From CAINDZ01 sp964399195 (GTDB lineage: Bacteria; Krumholzibacteriota; Krumholzibacteriia; LZORAL124-64-63), in contig CAYNPY010000008.1 in NCBI GenBank assembly GCA_964399195.1, positions 4,724-68,723 of the forward strand: 64,000 bases of DNA, written 5' to 3'. Made by a program: the position numbers and the translations under genes. Numbering within the stretch: position 1 is the first letter of the stretch; the number at the start of each line of letters is the position of its first letter. The notes below the pieces were generated by a model. That model saw nothing but the letters and a program-made list of their open reading frames with translations. It did not search any database and had not been told where the DNA came from. This document shows, piece by piece, positions 25,603 to 32,812 of the stretch.

Positions 25603-26217
25603 CTAGCGGTACTCCGCCTTCAGCTCCGACCAGCTCCGCTGCTCCGTCGAAACGACGTCTTCCTGCGGCTCGACCTTGCCATCCCAGCGTTCCGAGTAGC
25701 CCGGCAGCACCTGCGTCGCGGCGCGCGAGACGGCCGTCAGCAGCGGCCAGCCGGTGCGGTCGGCGGGCGCCAGCAGATCCAGCAGCGACCCGCCCGACCA
25801 GTCGACGCTCCCGGCGCCGCTGCCGAGGCTGCTGGTGACCATCGTGCGCTGGAAGACGCCGAGGGTTCCGGCCAGCACGAGCGTGCCGTCGGCGAAAGTC
25901 GTTGGGCTCGCCCAATCGGCGGGCGTGGCCGCGTCCTCGTAGATCGCGACGGCGCCCCCTGCGAACAGGCTCGTGGCGCCGAGGGAGTCGAGCGTCAGGC
26001 CCGTGATCACCAGGGTGTACTGGTGGTTCGCGAAATCGAGCGGCAGCGGCGCCGCCACGGCGTCACCGTTGACGATCTTGCCGTACACCGTCGCCGTGCC
26101 GCCAACCCCTTCGGGCATGACGACCTGGGCGTCGAAATCGAACATCTGCGTGGCGAGCGCGGCCGTCGAGAGTATGGCCTGCCCGAGCAGAATCAGCGTG
26201 ATCATTGTCTTCATCAT
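25603..26217 (-). CDS. Small secreted protein with C-terminal WSELKAEYR tag
   Basis: 204 residues. GGAGGAAGGA ribosome site; signal peptide MMKTMITLILLGQAILSTAA with cleavage near ALA. The mature region reads as a beta-sandwich with many Thr/Val/Leu strands and no catalytic motif; a linker then leads to the terminal STEQRSWSELKAEYR. It resembles the next gene upstream (26272-26958) in layout: both have FxxDxxVV-type starts, 'fadGtLVlaGtlg/fnDGDLVfSGvfn'-like strands, and the tag. The two may be paralogues or share a fold. Function unknown. Confidence 0.82.
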   Translation of the reverse strand: MMKTMITLILLGQAILSTAALATQMFDFDAQVVMPEGVGGTATVYGKIVNGDAVAAPLPLDFANHQYTLVITGLTLDSLGATSLFAGGAVAIYEDAATPADWASPTTFADGTLVLAGTLGVFQRTMVTSSLGSGAGSVDWSGGSLLDLLAPADRTGWPLLTAVSRAATQVLPGYSERWDGKVEPQEDVVSTEQRSWSELKAEYR

Positions 26218-26271
26218 CCTGGTCCTTCCTCCACGTGGAAGTGTGTTCTGCCGGCGGCGCGGTGCGCGGCC

Positions 26272-26958
26272 CTACCGGCCAGGGTTGTACAGCTGCTTGA
26301 GCGAACCCCAGTTGACGTTCTCGACGGCGACGGCGGACTCCACCTCGAGCACCCCGTCGACCTGCAGGTCGTAGCCGTCGGGGATCTGCGCGCCTGTGGA
26401 CGCATTGAAGGTGCCGGCGAACGTGTAGGCGCAGTTCGAGCAGGGTCCGGCCAGGGCGCTGCCGCCGGTGCCGTCCACGTAGCCCTCGAAGACGCCGATG
26501 CCCGACGGCAGCAGCGTCAGCGCGAAGCCGTTGAACACGCCGGAAAAGACGAGATCGCCGTCGTTGAACGTGGCGGGCACCGTCGCGTTGACCGGATCCA
26601 CGCCCCAGTCGTGGTTGCGCAGGTTGCCTGCGTGCAGGGCCAGCACGCCGCCGGCGTACGTGACCGTCGTGGCGCCGGACACCGGGTCGAAGACCGCACC
26701 CAGGCTGGACAGGCCGTCGATGAAGAGCGTTGCTTCCTGCGCGCCGAGATCCACGTCGAAGAGCGGGTCGATCTGCGTGACGACCGCCGCCAGGGCCAGT
26801 TGGTCGCCGGGCTGGCTCGAGGCCAGACCGCCGGTCTCCCAGCCGAAGCCGACGAAGTCGACCTCGGCGGCACGCGCGGGCGCGACGGCAGCCAACAGGG
26901 CCAGGATCAGGGCGCCGAGGCCCGAAGCGACGGCGGGACGAATCGTTCGAAACGACAT
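26272..26958 (-). CDS. Small secreted protein with C-terminal WGSLKQLYNPGR tag
   Basis: 228 residues. The ATG at 26958 has GAGGGGG upstream; an upstream in-frame region lacks a ribosome site. Signal peptide to PARAAE (about 30). The mature part is a predicted beta-sandwich (FNDGDLVFSGVFNGFALTLL, then GIGVFEGYVDGTGG) with one Cys pair in GPCSNCAYTF that could form a disulphide. The end VENVNWGSLKQLYNPGR carries the shared terminal signature plus three extra residues before the final Arg. It precedes the related gene at 25603-26217 by 54 nt with no clear terminator between, so they are probably cotranscribed. Confidence 0.82.
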   Translation of the reverse strand: MSFRTIRPAVASGLGALILALLAAVAPARAAEVDFVGFGWETGGLASSQPGDQLALAAVVTQIDPLFDVDLGAQEATLFIDGLSSLGAVFDPVSGATTVTYAGGVLALHAGNLRNHDWGVDPVNATVPATFNDGDLVFSGVFNGFALTLLPSGIGVFEGYVDGTGGSALAGPCSNCAYTFAGTFNASTGAQIPDGYDLQVDGVLEVESAVAVENVNWGSLKQLYNPGR

Positions 26959-27276
26959 GCGGGCTACCCCCTCGTTGATTGCTGCTTCCGGATTGCCCCG
27001 GAGAAGCCGGCGCCGCCCGCTCGAACCTGATCTGCGGACGGCGCGTTCGCATGTCGGGACAACGGAAACGGGCGCCGCGAAAGTTCCCGGTCGGCAAAAA
27101 AAGGACGCGTCGTTCCGCGGCCATGACGGCAACCCATTGTCGAAAAACAGGATAATGAGTCGATCGGCAGCTGCGGAAACCCGCTGGTCTGCGCGCCGTA
27201 GAAGCCCTATTGTGCCCCGGGGGCTTTCCCGGGCTCCCGCCGACTTCCGGCCCGATCAACCGACAGGAGCAACACG
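26959..27276. other. Divergent intergenic region
   Basis: 318 nt between divergent genes. It contains an A-rich run (27096-27102) and the sequence AAAAACAGGATAATGAG near 27140-27156, which could hold promoter elements, but I find no convincing -35/-10 pair and no repeat. Confidence 0.4.
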
Positions 27277-28473
27277 ATGCGCAATCCTCCGCTTGCCGGC
27301 GCCCTGGCGGCGCTGGCGCTGGGCCTGCTCGCCGGCGTGGCCGTGGCCGCCGACGGCGGCCCCGCCACCCTCGACGAGGCGCTGGCCCTGGCCCGCCAGC
27401 AGGACAAGGTCCTGATCATCGACTTCTACACGGATTGGTGACCCAGCTGCAAGGTGTTCGCCCGTGAGGCGAGCAGCAGCGACGTCATCAAGTCCGCCCT
27501 GGCCGAGGTCGTGTTCCTGAAGGTCGACTGCGAGAAGGGCGAAGGCCCGGCCGTCGCCAAGAAGTACGACGTCCGCGGCTACCCCACCTACTACGCCGTG
27601 AACGCCGACGGTCAGCCCATCGAGCGCTGGATCGGCTACGACGGCCCCGAGGCGTTCGCGCGCATGGTGGCCGCGGCGCGCCGCGACACGCGCACGCTGG
27701 CGCAGAAGCGCGAGGCCTTCGCCGCGGCGCCCACGGCCGCGCTGGCCGTCTCGCTGGCCAACGACGTGGCCACCGGCTACGACTGGGCCGGCGCGGTGAA
27801 GCACTTCCGCCAGGCCCGCGATCTGGATCCCGCCGGCGCCGACGACTACACGCGGAACATCTTCACCTACATGTTCTACGCCGACGAGGGCGGCTTCAGC
27901 TTCGAGGAGATGAAGCAGGAGGGCGACCGCGTGCTGGCCGCGGCCGGCACCACGGACGTCGACCGCGTGGAGCTGTCGGCGATGATGCTGCAGCTGGCCC
28001 GCCGGCACGAGCGGCCCGCCGACGGCGTGCCCTACCTGGAGGCCGGGCTGGCCGCGGCCGCCGGCCTGCCGGACGACTCGCCGGCCGCGCGCACCGTGCG
28101 CGGCCTGAAGGTCGACCACGCGCTGCTGGTGGAGAAGGACGTCGCCAAGGCGGTCGAGCTGCGCAAGGCCATGCTGCCGGAGAAATGGGAGCAGGAGCCG
28201 CGCCGCCTCAACCAGTTCGCCTGGTGGTGCCTGGAGAACGGCGTGAACCTCGAGGAGGCCGAGGCGCTGGCCATGCGGGCGGCGGAGCTGGCGGAGGAGC
28301 CGAGCGACCGCGCCGGCTACCTGGACACCGCGGCCGAGATCAGCCTCAAGCGCGGCGACGGCGAGCAGGCGATCGCCCGCATCAAGCAGGCGATCGAGCT
28401 GGATCCGGAGCGCGAGTACTTCAAGGAGCAGCTGGCGAAGTTCGAGGCGGCGCTGGCGCAGAAGAAGGGCTGA
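27277..28473 (+). CDS. Predicted selenoprotein: exported thioredoxin-fold protein with U-P-S-C active site and helical-repeat tail
   Basis: 398 residues if TGA at 27439-27441 is read as selenocysteine (residue 55). The ATG at 27277 has AGGAG 9 nt upstream and a signal peptide ending at VAVAA. Around the TGA the frame reads IIDFYTDW-U-PSCKVFAREA: the thioredoxin WCxxC motif with Sec for the first Cys (Sec55, Cys58). The fold continues past it (VVFLKVDCEKGEGPAVAKKY, then DVRGYPTYYAVNADGQ with the cis-Pro), and a TPR-like helical tail runs to 398. Homology to thioredoxin_7/DsbD-gamma-like domains spans both sides of the TGA, so it is not a normal stop. A SECIS-like hairpin follows at the right distance. 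Expected role: periplasmic thiol-disulphide redox. A sequencing or assembly error (TGC to TGA) is the alternative. The 3' end overlaps the convergent neighbour by 53 nt. Confidence 0.8.
27456..27474 (+). promoter_or_regulatory. Candidate bacterial SECIS hairpin
   Basis: 7-bp stem GTTCGCC/GGCGAGC (one T-G pair) with loop CGTGA. The loop begins 21 nt after the TGA and has G as its second base, within the spacing and loop rules known for bacterial SECIS elements that bind SelB. Confidence 0.6.
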
Positions 28474-30271
28474 GCGGGCCGAACAGCGCGGCCAGTTCCG
28501 CGGCGCCCCCGCGCACGGCCTCGCTGATGCGCAGGCTCTGGCGCAGCGACCAGGCCGTGACCGCCAGACGGTCGTCCTGCGGCGGCCGCGCGTCACCCCG
28601 CGCGGCCGCCGCGGCCTTCTCGCCGACCAGCGCGTTGAGCAGGCGGGTGGCCCGGGTGCGCTCGCCGAGGGCGGCCTCGGCCGCGGACAGGCGGGGCAGC
28701 GTGCGCGCCAGACGCGCCGTCCGCCCCGCTTCCAGTTCCGCCAGGGCGCGCGCGGCCAGGTCCGCCGCCGTCCGCGCCGCGGCGGCGGCCGCCGCCAGTG
28801 CCGCCGTCTCGCGCGCGACCTCGCGCCACAGCGCCGCGGCATCGGGAGCGGCCCGGTCCGCGAGCGCCGCGACGAGGCGTTCGCGCGGCGCGGGTGCGCC
28901 GCCCGCCGGCAGCCGCCTCGCGAGCGCCGCCGGCAGATCGTCGGGCTCCACTTCCGCCCAGCCGTGAATGCGCGCGCCGCCGCCGGTGGCGTTGATCAGC
29001 ACGCGGTCGCGCGCCCAGGTGTCGGCAGCCGCCTCGAACCACAGACGATAGGCGTTGAACGCCGGCCGCGTCGGCACCGGCGCCGCGCCGCCCCAGGCCG
29101 GGGCCAGTTCGCCCTGCCACGAACCGCTGGCCGGCCGGTCCTCGGACGTGAAGACGAAGCGGCCGGTCTGCGCGTCGTACCGGCCCTGCCGCCGCCCCTG
29201 CGTGCTGCCGGCGGCGTGCGTGCGCCCGTCGGTCAGCGCCAGATCCATCCCCGCCAGCACGAGGGGATCGCAGCCCAGGCGGTGCAGCGCCGACAGCGCC
29301 AGGCAGGCGACGCTGCCGCCGCTCGGCAGCGGCCGGCAGCCCCAGGCGCTCGCCAGCCAGTCGCCGGCGGCCGTGCCTTGCACGGCCAGGGCCAGGCTGC
29401 GCGCGGGCGGGACCGTGAAGTGCGCCGGATGCCCTTGGGGGTCGGCCAGCAGCAGCATCCGCTCGAGGTGCGGCACGCCGGCGAAATGGGCCGAGTTGTC
29501 GTTCGCCTCGATGACCACGACCAGGTCGGGCACGATGCCGGCGCGCGCCAGCGGCGGCAGGGCCGTGCTCACCGCGCAGATGACGGCGCGTCCCTGCAGG
29601 CGCCGCAGAGCGTCCAGCCCGCGGTCGAGCGAGGGCCCGGCGCCCACGACGACGCCGGGGCAGCCGGCGGCGACATCCTCCAGGACATCGAACGGAAGCT
29701 GCGTCGCCAGCCGCGGCAGGTTCGCCGCCAGGTGGCCCGACCAGACGCCCGCGGCGCGCGCCAGGGTGGCCCGGCGGATCCGCGCGGAGCTCAGCAGGCG
29801 CTTGACCCCGTCGACGAAGCGAGCGAACGCCTCGGGCGCCTGTTCCCGCAGTTCGGGAATCGCACCGACGGCCACCTGCCGCGAGGCGAGGTCGGTGATG
29901 GCGGAGGCCGCCTCGACCAGCGCGCCCAGGTTCGTGAACACCCGCACGCGCGGCGGCAGCGTCGACGGCGGCGGCGGCAAGGAGGCCGGGTCGGGCTCCC
30001 AGACCAGGACCGCCGCGTCGGTGCGGCGCCGGATCGCCTCGGCATGGGACCCGTCGCCGTGCCCGAGGAAGAAGACCACTTCGGGCGAGCGGCCGCCCAG
30101 GAAGGCGTCGATGCGCCGGGCGACCGCTTCCGGATCGCGCCGCGGCGCGCCGGCCAGTTCCCGGGCGGCGGCGGCGGCGGTCGCGCCGGACGCGTCCGCG
30201 TCGGCAGCCGCTTCCGCAGGTGCCGCGGTCGCGACCGCCCTTCCGGTCAATCCACTGTCCGGCAACGACAT
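28421..30271 (-). CDS. MptE/Maf-like (DUF115) protein
   Basis: 616 residues, ATG at 30271 with GGAGGA upstream. Cytoplasmic. An Ala-rich N-terminus is followed by VVFFLGHGDGSHAEAIRRRT and LVWEPDPASL, then the family's core GVVVGAGPSLDRGLDALRRL (GAGPSLD about 210-216), VPDLVVVIEANDN and LAGMDLALTDGRTHAAGS. This is the 6-hydroxymethylpterin pyrophosphokinase MptE-like domain, also found in motility accessory factor (Maf) proteins that transfer nonulosonic acids to flagellin. The C-terminal third is Ala/Arg-rich helix. Last gene of the phosphodiesterase cluster, 133 nt past the preceding gene and after a hairpin. Whether it acts on pterin, sugar or another diphosphate is open. Its end runs 53 nt into the antisense of the selenoprotein gene. 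Confidence 0.75.
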   Translation of the reverse strand: MSLPDSGLTGRAVATAAPAEAAADADASGATAAAAARELAGAPRRDPEAVARRIDAFLGGRSPEVVFFLGHGDGSHAEAIRRRTDAAVLVWEPDPASLPPPPSTLPPRVRVFTNLGALVEAASAITDLASRQVAVGAIPELREQAPEAFARFVDGVKRLLSSARIRRATLARAAGVWSGHLAANLPRLATQLPFDVLEDVAAGCPGVVVGAGPSLDRGLDALRRLQGRAVICAVSTALPPLARAGIVPDLVVVIEANDNSAHFAGVPHLERMLLLADPQGHPAHFTVPPARSLALAVQGTAAGDWLASAWGCRPLPSGGSVACLALSALHRLGCDPLVLAGMDLALTDGRTHAAGSTQGRRQGRYDAQTGRFVFTSEDRPASGSWQGELAPAWGGAAPVPTRPAFNAYRLWFEAAADTWARDRVLINATGGGARIHGWAEVEPDDLPAALARRLPAGGAPAPRERLVAALADRAAPDAAALWREVARETAALAAAAAAARTAADLAARALAELEAGRTARLARTLPRLSAAEAALGERTRATRLLNALVGEKAAAAARGDARPPQDDRLAVTAWSLRQSLRISEAVRGGAAELAALFGPLSPSSAPAPPRTSPAAP

Positions 30272-30307
30272 CCGTCCTCCGCGCGCAGGCCGCTGCAACG
30301 GGAGGCA

Positions 30308-30332
30308 ACCGCCGGCCGTCCACGCCGGCGGT
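30308..30332 (-). terminator. Hairpin between phosphodiesterase and MptE-like genes
   Basis: 9-bp perfect stem ACCGCCGGC/GCCGGCGGT with a 7-nt loop, flanked by GGGAG/CTCCC that could extend it. No T run, so it may attenuate rather than stop transcription. Confidence 0.45.
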
Positions 30333-30404
30333 CTCCCGCGCAGTCTCGGTTCGCGTTTCGGGCGGAGTCGTTGCAACCGGCGTACCGGCGGGCGGCGCTG
30401 GCGG

Positions 30405-31733
30405 CTACTTGATGTAGCCGAGGGACCGCAGCTGGCGGCGGATCTCCTCCTCGACCTCGCTGTCGGCCTCGGGCGCCTCCCCGCCGACGGCCGGGCGCAG
30501 GGCCAGGTACGACTCGACGCGGTTCTTCTCGATGTGCGCCAGGCGGTCGCGCCCGCGCGCGGTGGTTCCGGCGGCCAGCACCTTGCCCGGCATGTCGCGC
30601 GCCGGCGGGAGGTCCAGCAGCGCCAGCACCGTCGGGCAGATGTCCAGCAGCTGCAGATGGCCGAAGGAGGCGCCGGCCTCGTAGAGCGGGCTGCGCACCA
30701 TGAAGATGCCCCACTCGCTGTGCTCGACGGTGCCCTTGCCCTCGGGGCGCGGCCCGTAGAAGCCGTGGTCCGAGGCGATGACGGTCGGGTAGTCCGGCGG
30801 GAACCAGGAGAGCACCTCGCCGACGGCCTCGTCCGCCCAGTCGTAGTAGCGCTCGACGACCTCGCGGAACATGGCGTGCTCGGCGGGGTCGCCGCGCCAC
30901 GCGGTCTCGTCGATGGCCAGGTAGTGGTAGAAGGCATGGCTGATCGTGTCGGGGCCGCGCAGGTAGAAGAGGAACAGGTCGAAGTCGCCGGCGTGCCGCA
31001 GCGCGCGGGCCACCGCCAGGTAGCCGAGGTCGGCCGCCCAGTAGTCGCGCAGCTTCTGCATCTGCTGCGGCCAGGCCTTCTCCGCCGCGGCCGCGTCCGC
31101 GCCCGGCGGCAGGAAGCGCGACAGTTGCTGCGCGGTCAGCGACGCCGGGTCCACGCGGCAAGCGGTCACGGCCGCAGCCAGCGAATCGGGAGCGACGAGC
31201 CCGGCCAGCGGCCGCTTGCGCTCGGCCCCGTACGGCAGGTAGTCGCTGACCATCACGCCGTTGATCGGCCGCGCCGGGTATGTGGTCCACATGCCGCTGA
31301 CGAAGGTGCTGCGCCCCGCGGCGCCCAAGATGTCCCACAGCGCGGGCGCATGCCAGGCGCTGCCGGTCACCGGCTTCTGCGCCGCGCCCCTGACGAAGTC
31401 GAGCACGCCGTGCACCGACGGCTCGACGCCGGTGCAGATGCTCGCCCACAGCAGCGGCGACTTCTCCAGCGGGTAGAACGATTCCATGCGCCCGGAGGCC
31501 GCCTGCGCGCGGAACGCCTTCAGGACCGGCAGGCGGCCGGCGGCCATCATCGGATCCAGCAGACGCCAATCGGCCGAGTCGACGCCGATGAACAGCAGCC
31601 GCGACGACGCGCCGCGTCCCGAGGCCGGCGCGCCGCCCTGGGCGCTCCCGCCCCCCTTGTCCCCCGCGCCGCAGCCGCCCAGCGTGAGCAGGACCGCCAG
31701 AAGCGCCGCGGCGTTCGTCATGCGCACCCGCAT
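30405..31733 (-). CDS. Alkaline-phosphatase-superfamily phosphodiesterase, lipoprotein, with LGYI tail
   Basis: 442 residues. The ATG is 1 nt after the upstream stop, with GGTGGAG before it. Signal with a lipobox-like LTLGGCGAG (Cys ~21) suggests a lipoprotein. Type I phosphodiesterase/nucleotide pyrophosphatase pattern: metal Asp in LLFIGVDSADWRLL, nucleophile region EKSPLLWASICTGVEPSVHG, and metal site VIASDHGFYGPR. Third paralogue of the cluster. Residues after ~400 form a charged helix ending EVEEEIRRQLRSLGYIK, almost the same as the end of the 65-residue protein at 32571-32768. Substrate unknown; a nucleotide, phospholipid head group or phosphonate ester is possible for this superfamily. 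Confidence 0.85.
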   Translation of the reverse strand: MRVRMTNAAALLAVLLTLGGCGAGDKGGGSAQGGAPASGRGASSRLLFIGVDSADWRLLDPMMAAGRLPVLKAFRAQAASGRMESFYPLEKSPLLWASICTGVEPSVHGVLDFVRGAAQKPVTGSAWHAPALWDILGAAGRSTFVSGMWTTYPARPINGVMVSDYLPYGAERKRPLAGLVAPDSLAAAVTACRVDPASLTAQQLSRFLPPGADAAAAEKAWPQQMQKLRDYWAADLGYLAVARALRHAGDFDLFLFYLRGPDTISHAFYHYLAIDETAWRGDPAEHAMFREVVERYYDWADEAVGEVLSWFPPDYPTVIASDHGFYGPRPEGKGTVEHSEWGIFMVRSPLYEAGASFGHLQLLDICPTVLALLDLPPARDMPGKVLAAGTTARGRDRLAHIEKNRVESYLALRPAVGGEAPEADSEVEEEIRRQLRSLGYIK

Positions 31734-31734
31734 C

Positions 31735-32556
31735 TCAGATCTCCACCTTCAGCGGCTTGCGGAGCACGAGCCCGGCCGCCAGCGATATCACCATGAAGGC
31801 CGCCAGCCAGTGCAGGTCCAGCCCCAGCCAGCGCAGCGTCCGCCCCGGATAGCGCAGCCGCGTCTCCAGCACGTCGCCGCCGCCCGCCAGCTGCCTTTCG
31901 CCGGGGTACAGCAGCGCGTGCGCCCAGCCCTGGCTGGCGGTTTCGGCCGTGCGCGGCAGGCCGCCGCCGGCGGCGACGATGCGCGTGGCCACGGGCCGGC
32001 CCTCGAGCGTCACCTGCACCTCGTGGCGGCCGGGCGCGCCCGCGCGCACGCGCCAGGCGGCGGCGCCGGCGGCGGGATCCCGCACGGGCCCGGCCTCGAC
32101 CTGCACGCCGGGCGGCGCGCTGAGCGCCAACCCGTCCAGCCGCGCGGCCGCCGTCGGCGCCAGCGTCACGGCCAGCACCGCGCTCTCGCCCACCGCCAGC
32201 GGGCGGCGCGTGAAACGCGCCTCCAGCTGGCCCAGCGTCAGCAGCATCGGCACCAGCAGCGCCAGCAGCGCCGGCAGGCTGGCTCCCAGGTAGCGCAGGT
32301 TGGCCAGCGCCAGGTCGCGCTGGATGCGCCCCACCACGCGCAGGTGGTCCTGGTAGAGCCCCATCTCCAGGATGTGCCCCAGCAGGCGGTCGCGCGCGGC
32401 GGCCAGCTTCGCCTGCGGCGTCACCACGCGGAACAGCAGCAGCGCCCAGACCGCCGTCAGCACCGACACGAACACCAGGCCCCAGGCCGGAGCCCCCGCG
32501 AAAGGCGCCAGCAACAGGTCGAACAGCCGCCCGACGATGCCGTTGACGGCGTTCAC
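31735..32556 (-). CDS. Membrane protein, Oxa1/DUF106-like N-terminus and beta-rich extracytoplasmic domain
   Basis: 273 residues. Transmembrane helix at ~25-43 (WGLVFVSVLTAVWALLLF), a charged amphipathic stretch (TPQAKLAAARDRLLGHILEM, then YQDHLRVVGRIQRDLALANL), a second helix pair at ~88-108 (LPALLALLVPMLLTLGQ), a Val/Gly/Pro-rich beta domain of ~125 residues, and a final helix at ~250-265 (WLAAFMVISLAAGLVL). The first helix plus basic coiled segment resembles the Oxa1-superfamily DUF106/EMC3 layout, but the match is only by eye. It lies between the small protein (14 nt gap upstream) and the lipoprotein phosphodiesterase (1 nt gap), so it is surely cotranscribed with them. A membrane partner or anchor for the phosphodiesterases is inferred. 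Confidence 0.65.
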   Translation of the reverse strand: MNAVNGIVGRLFDLLLAPFAGAPAWGLVFVSVLTAVWALLLFRVVTPQAKLAAARDRLLGHILEMGLYQDHLRVVGRIQRDLALANLRYLGASLPALLALLVPMLLTLGQLEARFTRRPLAVGESAVLAVTLAPTAAARLDGLALSAPPGVQVEAGPVRDPAAGAAAWRVRAGAPGRHEVQVTLEGRPVATRIVAAGGGLPRTAETASQGWAHALLYPGERQLAGGGDVLETRLRYPGRTLRWLGLDLHWLAAFMVISLAAGLVLRKPLKVEI

Positions 32557-32570
32557 TCAGGCCCCGGCCG

Positions 32571-32768
32571 TCACGAGATGTACCCCAGCCCCTGCATGCG
32601 CCGCCGGATCTCCTCTTCGGATTCGCCGCCCGACTCGAACTTCGCGATCTCGCGCTCCAGCACGTGGCGCACGAACTCCTCGGGCGTGGCGTAGCCCGCG
32701 ATGCCCGCGTACTTCCGCACTTTCGCCAGCAGGTCCTTGTCCAGCTTGACCGAAGATCCGCCGAACAT
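32571..32768 (-). CDS. 65-residue ribbon-helix-helix-like protein with LGYI tail
   Basis: Short gene with a strong GAGGGGG ribosome site 8-9 nt before the ATG at 32768. The protein opens MFGGSSVKLDKDLLAKVRKY, then GYATPEEFVRHVLEREIAKF: one short strand and two helices, the pattern of a ribbon-helix-helix DNA-binding or small dimerising protein. It closes with ESEEEIRRRMQGLGYIS. That closing segment is shared with the lipoprotein phosphodiesterase two genes downstream. Located in the middle of the phosphodiesterase operon, so it may be an assembly partner or an autoregulator. Confidence 0.75.
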   Translation of the reverse strand: MFGGSSVKLDKDLLAKVRKYAGIAGYATPEEFVRHVLEREIAKFESGGESEEEIRRRMQGLGYIS

Positions 32769-32812
32769 CACCGCCCCCTCTCGTCGCGGCGCCCGCGGCG
32801 CCGTCGTGTTTC

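Noticed and set aside
27439..27441. TGA as an ordinary stop, with a 54-residue peptide and a second gene starting at GTG 27454
   Set aside because: The thioredoxin fold would be cut in its active site and the second part would have no ribosome site; a single Sec-containing frame is simpler. Sequencing error cannot be excluded.
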